Below the pieces are notes generated by a model. The model did not search any database, had not been told where the DNA came from, and was given only the letters and a program-made list of their open reading frames with translations. This document shows positions 59,523-64,000 of a DNA stretch of 64,000 bases, piece after piece. Made by a program: the position numbers and the translations under genes. How positions within the stretch are numbered: the stretch's first letter is position 1; every line of letters begins with the position of its first letter. The DNA lies in NCBI RefSeq assembly GCF_000230895.2, contig NC_016604.1, positions 4,030,001 through 4,094,000 on the forward strand, written 5' to 3'. This DNA comes from Mycolicibacterium rhodesiae NBB3 (GTDB lineage Bacteria > Actinomycetota > Actinomycetes > Mycobacteriales > Mycobacteriaceae).

Positions 59523-60632
59523 ATGGCAGGGATCGACGCGACCCCGCGGACGCAAACGTCACCACTCGGCGTCGAGTTGGAGCCGATACGGCTGGTCGCC
59601 CCGGATGGGACGCCGACCGCCGAAAGCCGTTACCGAAGGGACCTCCCTCCCGAAACTCTGGCCTGGCTCTACGAGTCGATGGTCGTCACCCGCGAACTGG
59701 ACGCCGAGTTCGTCAATCTGCAGCGACAGGGCGAGCTGGCGCTGTTCGCGTCCTGCCGCGGTCAGGAAGCCGCGCAGATCGGCGCCGCGGCATGTCTGCC
59801 CAAGACGGATTGGCTCTTCCCCCAGTACCGCGAGATCGGCGCATTCCTGCTGCGCGGACTCACGCCGGCGCAGATTTCAGCGGTGTGGCGCGGCAGATGG
59901 CACGGGGGTCTGGGGTTCACCGACAAGTGCGTCGCACCGATCTCGATCCCGATCGGCACCCAGGGCCTGCACGCGGTCGGCGCGGCAATGGCGGCGCAGC
60001 GCCTGAGCGACGGTTCGGTGACTCTGGCGTTCCTCGGCGACGGCGCGACCAGCGAAGGCGACGTGCACGAGGCGCTGAACTTCGCCGCCGTATTCAACGC
60101 GCCGTGCGTGTTCTTCGTGCAGAACAACCACTGGGCGATATCGGTGCCGGTCAGCAAGCAGCTCGCCGCGCCGTCCATCGCACACCGGGCCGTCGGTTAC
60201 GGCATGCCCGGCATTCGGGTTGACGGCAATGACGTACTGGCCTGCTACGCGGTGACTGCCGAGGCCGCCAAGCGAGCCAGGGACGGTGGCGGTCCGACGT
60301 TGATCGAGGCGATCACCTACCGGATGGGACCGCACACCACGTCGGACGACCCGACTCGATACCGCCCGCCCGAGGAGCTCGAATACTGGGCGGCGCGCGA
60401 TCCGATTCAGCGTTACCGCACGTACCTGGAAACAGCCGGCGTATGGAGCGAGCGACTCGAGGAGCGGATTGCCGCCAGGTCCAAGCGATTACGTACCGAA
60501 CTGCGGGACGCGGTCGTCGACGCCGAGGACTTCGACATCGCCGACGTGTTCGACAACGTGTATCACGACATCACCCCGAACTTGCTGGCGCAGCGAGAAC
60601 AGGTGCTGGCGGAGATCGCGAAGGAGGCCTGA
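59523..60632 (+). CDS. bkdA: Branched-chain 2-oxoacid dehydrogenase E1 alpha
   Basis: A 369-residue thiamine diphosphate enzyme subunit. The ThDP/Mg motif is FLGDGATSEGDVHEALNFA ending FVQNN, and the phosphorylation-loop-like region YRMGPHTTSDDPTRYR is present. With E1 beta it decarboxylates branched-chain 2-oxoacids from Leu, Ile and Val. The ATG at 59523 has a strong AGGAGG (59513-59518). It is the first gene of bkdABC; the dihydrolipoyl dehydrogenase (E3) is encoded elsewhere. Confidence 0.95.
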   Translation: MAGIDATPRTQTSPLGVELEPIRLVAPDGTPTAESRYRRDLPPETLAWLYESMVVTRELDAEFVNLQRQGELALFASCRGQEAAQIGAAACLPKTDWLFPQYREIGAFLLRGLTPAQISAVWRGRWHGGLGFTDKCVAPISIPIGTQGLHAVGAAMAAQRLSDGSVTLAFLGDGATSEGDVHEALNFAAVFNAPCVFFVQNNHWAISVPVSKQLAAPSIAHRAVGYGMPGIRVDGNDVLACYAVTAEAAKRARDGGGPTLIEAITYRMGPHTTSDDPTRYRPPEELEYWAARDPIQRYRTYLETAGVWSERLEERIAARSKRLRTELRDAVVDAEDFDIADVFDNVYHDITPNLLAQREQVLAEIAKEA

Positions 60633-60633
60633 C

Positions 60634-61692
60634 GTGACTCAGATCATCGAGCGGCCGACCTTCCACGGAGACGACGAACCGCAACGTCCGCTGATCACCC
60701 CCATCCCACTGGCGCCGACACTGACCATGGCGCAGGCGATCAACCGGGCTTTGCACGACGCGATGGCCGCCGACGAACGCGTGTTTGTGTTCGGCGAGGA
60801 TGTCGCCACCCTGGGCGGCGTCTTCCGGGTCACCGAGGGACTCGCCGAAACCTTCGGTGCGCAAAGGTGCTTCGACACCCCGCTGGCCGAGTCGGCGATC
60901 GTCGGCATTGCGATCGGGATGGCGATCCGCGGGCTGGTGCCCGTTCCGGAGATCCAGTTCGACGGGTTCGCCGCGCCGGCGTTCGATCAGATCGTCAGCC
61001 ATCTGGCGAAGTACCGCATGCGCACCCGCGGCGACGTCGAGATGCCGGTGACGATCCGGATTCCGTCGTTCGGCGGTATCGGCGCCGTTGAACACCATTC
61101 GGAGTCGACCGAAAGTTACTGGCTGCACACCGCGGGACTGAAGGTGGTGGCGCCGTCGACTCCATCGGACGCGTATTGGCTTCTGCGACAGTCGATCAGC
61201 TGCCGCGATCCGATTGTCTACCTGGAGCCCAAACGACGGTACTGGTCCCGGGAGCCCGTCGACACCGTCACCCCTGGCCTGCCGATCGGGCGCGCGGCCG
61301 TCCGGCGCACAGGCGATGACGTCACGGTGGTGACCTACGGTCCGCTGGTCGTGACGGCGCTCAGCGCCGCGGAATTGGCGGCGCAACATCACGGCTGGAG
61401 CATCGAGGTCGTCGACCTGCGGTCGCTGAACCCGCTGGACTTCGACACGGTCGCCGAGTCGGTGCGCAAGACCGGTCGCGTGGTCGTCATGCACGAGGGG
61501 CCCAGGACGTTGGGGTTCGGCGCGGAACTCGCGGCGCGCATCCAGGAGGAGCTGTTCTACGACCTCGAGGCACCGGTGCTGCGCGCCACCGGATTCGACA
61601 CGCCGTTCCCGCCGGCGCGGCTGGAGAAGTTGTGGCTGCCGGGAGTCGACCGACTGCTGGATTGCGTCGAGCGCACGATGGAGCAGCCATGA
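60634..61692 (+). CDS. bkdB: Branched-chain 2-oxoacid dehydrogenase E1 beta
   Basis: A 352-residue E1 beta subunit: LTMAQAINRALHDAMAADERVFVFGEDVATLGGVFR, DTPLAESAIVGIAIGMAIRG, and the C-terminal transketolase domain with VVTYGPLVVTAL and VVDLRSLNPLD. The GTG at 60634 starts 1 bp after the bkdA stop, with AAGGAGG at 60621-60627 inside the end of bkdA; the first 25 residues are an extension before the conserved domain. It joins BkdA to form the heterotetrameric E1. Confidence 0.95.
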   Translation: MTQIIERPTFHGDDEPQRPLITPIPLAPTLTMAQAINRALHDAMAADERVFVFGEDVATLGGVFRVTEGLAETFGAQRCFDTPLAESAIVGIAIGMAIRGLVPVPEIQFDGFAAPAFDQIVSHLAKYRMRTRGDVEMPVTIRIPSFGGIGAVEHHSESTESYWLHTAGLKVVAPSTPSDAYWLLRQSISCRDPIVYLEPKRRYWSREPVDTVTPGLPIGRAAVRRTGDDVTVVTYGPLVVTALSAAELAAQHHGWSIEVVDLRSLNPLDFDTVAESVRKTGRVVVMHEGPRTLGFGAELAARIQEELFYDLEAPVLRATGFDTPFPPARLEKLWLPGVDRLLDCVERTMEQP

Positions 61693-62867
61693 GCGAAGTG
61701 CGGGACTTTCTCGTGCCCGATCTCGGCGAGGGTCTCGAAGACGCGACGATCACGAGCTGGAGCGTCGCGGTCGGAGATACCGTTGAACTCAACGAGACGC
61801 TGTGCACGGTCGAGACGAACAAGGCCGAGGTGGAGATCCCGAGCCCGTATGCCGGACGCATCACCGAGCTCGGCGGGGCCGAAGGAGAGACGCTGAATGT
61901 CGGTGCGGTGCTGGTGCGTATCGCCACGGAAGCTCCCGCCCCCGTTTCCAAGCGGAACCCGGTACTCGTCGGTTACGGCGCCGACGACGACATGGACGAC
62001 AGCAGACGGACCCCACGCCCCACGTCGACGCGACCGCGCGCCAAACCGCCGGTGCGAAAACTGGCGGCCGAGCTGAACGTGGACCTCAACGAGCTCGCGG
62101 GGTCCGGAACTGACGGGGTGATCACCCGCGAGGATGTCCTGTCGTCGGCGGGCCGGTCGGAGCCGACTCCCGACATGGTGGCGGTGCGTGGTGTGCGGGG
62201 CGAAATGGCGCGCCGAATGTCATTGTCGCGCAGGGAGATACCTGATGCCCATGCGGCCGTTCAGGTGGACGGGACGAGTCTGTTGCGGCTGCGGGACCGG
62301 ATACGCGAACGTCACGGCGACGGGGCCGCGATCACGCCGTTCGTTCTCACGTTGCGGCTGTTGACGATCGCGCTCACGCATCACAGAGATCTCAACGCGA
62401 CGTGGGTCGACACCACCGCGGGTCCGCAGGTTCATCTGCACTCCGCCGTGCATCTGGGATTCGGCGTGGCGGCGCCGCGCGGCCTGCTGGTGCCCGTCGT
62501 CAAAGACGCGCAGGACAAGACGACCCGCGAGCTGGCCGAGGTGGTGGGTCGGCTGATCGAGGATGCCCGTGCCGGCACGCTGGTGCCGACCGAACTGCAG
62601 GGCTCCACGTTCACCGTATCCAACTTCGGCGCGCTGGGACTGGACGACGGTGTGCCGGTGATCAACTATCCCGAGGCGGCCATCCTCGGGATGGGCTCGC
62701 TGAAGCCGCGTGCCGTTGTCGTCGACGGAGACGTCGTGGCACGGCCGACGATGTCGATCACCTGCGCGTTCGACCATCGCATCGTCGACGGCGCGCAGGC
62801 GGCGGCGTTCTTGACCGAACTGCGGTCGCTCATCGAGGCGCCGGAACTGGCGCTCCTCGACCTCTAG
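61689..62867 (+). CDS. bkdC: Branched-chain 2-oxoacid dehydrogenase E2
   Basis: A 392-residue dihydrolipoyl acyltransferase with one N-terminal lipoyl domain (lipoyl Lys45 in ETNKAEV), a peripheral-subunit-binding domain (about residues 118-155, PPVRKLAAELNVDLNELAGSGTDG) and the catalytic core with FDHRIVDGAQ, where His363 and Asp367 are catalytic. It transfers the acyl group to CoA, giving isovaleryl-, isobutyryl- and methylbutyryl-CoA. The ATG overlaps the bkdB stop. The gene ends directly against the convergent enoyl-CoA hydratase gene. Confidence 0.95.
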   Translation: MSEVRDFLVPDLGEGLEDATITSWSVAVGDTVELNETLCTVETNKAEVEIPSPYAGRITELGGAEGETLNVGAVLVRIATEAPAPVSKRNPVLVGYGADDDMDDSRRTPRPTSTRPRAKPPVRKLAAELNVDLNELAGSGTDGVITREDVLSSAGRSEPTPDMVAVRGVRGEMARRMSLSRREIPDAHAAVQVDGTSLLRLRDRIRERHGDGAAITPFVLTLRLLTIALTHHRDLNATWVDTTAGPQVHLHSAVHLGFGVAAPRGLLVPVVKDAQDKTTRELAEVVGRLIEDARAGTLVPTELQGSTFTVSNFGALGLDDGVPVINYPEAAILGMGSLKPRAVVVDGDVVARPTMSITCAFDHRIVDGAQAAAFLTELRSLIEAPELALLDL

Positions 62868-63620
62868 TCACCTGCGCTTGGCGGCTTCCAGCCGGCGCGC
62901 GAACTCCGGTGACTCGATCGAGGTGGCCTGCGGACCGAGTTCGGTGTCGACCGCGATGCTGTGCTGGTCGCTGTCGACGAAGCCGGGATTGGCGGTAGCC
63001 CGCATCGACGCCTTGGTGGCGAGTACCACTTCGCGGGGTGCCGCAGCCGGACCAGCCGCGAGTTCGCGCGCAGCGGCGACCGGATCCTCGGCGACCTCGA
63101 GCGCGAGCCCGTGGCGCACCGCCGTCTCGGCGTCGAAGCTCATCCCGAACAGCAGCGACGCCCGGGCGACCTGCGGGCCGACGGCGCGCTGCAGCATCCA
63201 CGTCGCGCCGCCGCCGGGATGGATGCCGAGCTTCTGGAAGCGGGGGTCGAAGAGGGCGTGCGGGCCGGCGATGCGCACGTCCGCCGCGAGCGCGAGGTTC
63301 AGCCCGGCACCGACCGCCGCGCCGTTGACGGCGGCGATCGTCGGTAGCGCACAGTTGGCGACGGCCAGGAACCCGTCGTAGATCACGCGCAGTCCGTCCT
63401 CGGTGGCCTCGCCCAACGCGGTCAGGTTCGCCCCTGCGCAGAACGCCTTGCCGGCGCCGGTCACGATCAGCGCGTGCACGTCGGTGTTGGCTTCGGCAGC
63501 ATCCACCGCGGCGCGCAAGGCCGCAGAGATCTCGGCCGTGACCGCATTACGGCGGTCGGGATCGTTGACGGTGATGACGGCGACGTGATGGTCGACGTGA
63601 ACCAGTACGAGATCAGACAC
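62868..63620 (-). CDS. Enoyl-CoA hydratase/isomerase family protein
   Basis: A 250-residue crotonase-fold protein with the oxyanion segments GKAFCAGANLTALGE and NGAAVGAGLNLALAADVRIAG, and FQKLGIHPGGGATWML where a hydratase would carry its second Glu; here it reads HPGG, so classical hydratase activity is doubtful and an isomerase or hydrolase is possible. The start is GTG at 63620. It converges on bkdC with no gap, so it is a separate transcript, though its substrate may belong to branched-chain degradation. Confidence 0.88.
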   Translation of the reverse strand: MSDLVLVHVDHHVAVITVNDPDRRNAVTAEISAALRAAVDAAEANTDVHALIVTGAGKAFCAGANLTALGEATEDGLRVIYDGFLAVANCALPTIAAVNGAAVGAGLNLALAADVRIAGPHALFDPRFQKLGIHPGGGATWMLQRAVGPQVARASLLFGMSFDAETAVRHGLALEVAEDPVAAARELAAGPAAAPREVVLATKASMRATANPGFVDSDQHSIAVDTELGPQATSIESPEFARRLEAAKRR

Positions 63621-63654
63621 GCGGCTCAGCCTAATGACCGCCGTCGGGGACGGG

Positions 63655-64000
63655 TCAGGCGATCGTCAACGTGACGTTCTGCAGCGACACCGCGACGTCA
63701 GTGGGCAGGATGTCCATGAAGGTGGGAGCGTCGCGTACCGCAGGCCCGGACCCGATGACGTTGCCCGGATAGCTGGGGCTGCACGGGAAGTTGTTGCACC
63801 GGTACCAGAAGCCGGGCGCGCTTTGGTACGGGAACATGCTCGGTGCCTGATCCACCCGGTAGTGGCCCGGCTGAATGAACGCCGTGGCCCACCCGTCGCG
63901 CGGGTTCGTGGTGACGTTGAAGACGCCGTTGCTGCCGTAGCTCGGCGGCCCGGCGGAGGCCGGAGCGGCCACCGCGACGGCCAGTGCTGCGGCGGCCGCT
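63655..64000 (-). CDS. Secreted protein of unknown function, 5' end beyond window
   Basis: The frame is open to the window edge, so the start and most of the signal peptide are missing; the visible part begins with the Ala/Val-rich core and the A-S-A cleavage-like site. The mature part of about 100 residues has two Cys (RCNNFPC) and several Tyr/Pro/Gly-rich turns (SYGSNG, QPGHYRVDQ), as in small extracellular mycobacterial proteins. No known family is recognised. Confidence 0.75.
   Translation of the reverse strand, partial: AAAAALAVAVAAPASAGPPSYGSNGVFNVTTNPRDGWATAFIQPGHYRVDQAPSMFPYQSAPGFWYRCNNFPCSPSYPGNVIGSGPAVRDAPTFMDILPTDVAVSLQNVTLTIA

Overview
The window is high-GC actinobacterial DNA and almost certainly comes from a rapidly growing Mycobacterium (Mycolicibacterium). 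It encodes a single-chain FAS-I of about 3100 residues followed directly by acpS, an LdtB-type L,D-transpeptidase lipoprotein, Mce-associated membrane proteins, MmpS-like domains and a DUF3618 protein. From about 23.2 kb to 62.9 kb the gene order follows, from memory, the M. tuberculosis block Rv2525c-fas-acpS-Rv2522c-bcp-Rv2520c ... ldtB ... orn-Rv2510c-Rv2509-Rv2508c-Rv2507 ... Rv2506-accD1-accA1-fadE19-Rv2499c-citE-bkdABC, with lineage-specific insertions and losses.

1-15.3 kb is an accessory catabolic region. It holds a truncated cytochrome P450 facing a TetR regulator, a thiolase-like lipid-transfer protein paired with a DUF35 OB-fold protein, an epoxide hydrolase, a SnoaL-like protein, a VOC protein, an enoyl-CoA hydratase, two acyl-CoA synthetases (one FadD3-like) and an amidohydrolase. 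These look like the parts of a CoA-dependent pathway for a polycyclic, terpenoid or steroid-like acid; the substrate is not evident. Two of its promoters carry nearly the same 19-bp operator and a third carries a related element. Two Mce-associated membrane proteins and two IspD paralogues (one degenerate) follow.

15.4-23 kb is transport and regulation: an LtrA membrane protein, an MFS transporter opposite a MerR regulator, and a four-gene polyamine-type ABC importer on the minus strand.

23.2-36.3 kb is the lipid-synthesis core: a Tat-exported glycoside-hydrolase-like protein, FAS-I with a strong upstream operator, AcpS, an M20 peptidase, Bcp and a DUF3618 protein. 36.3-37.26 kb is gene-free. 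37.3-49.3 kb mixes a GAF-SpoIIE phosphatase, a TRIC-type channel, tRNA-Lys, LdtB, tRNA-His with a strong terminator, oligoribonuclease and a HerA-like ATPase back to back on a symmetric promoter, an SDR, an MFS protein, an S9 peptidase, and two small membrane proteins behind a SigF-type promoter.

49.3-62.9 kb is the leucine/branched-chain acid degradation cluster: TetR regulator, biotin carboxylase complex (accD1, accA1), fadE19, a MaoC hydratase, the citE lyase and the BkdABC ketoacid dehydrogenase. A MarR-sulfotransferase-DUF1214-like block interrupts it between citE and bkdA, and a relic of a citE 3' end lies at the far edge of this block. The window closes with an enoyl-CoA hydratase and a secreted protein cut by the window edge.

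No defence island, CRISPR array, insertion sequence or prophage is visible. The most interesting signals are regulatory and evolutionary rather than a new multi-gene machine.
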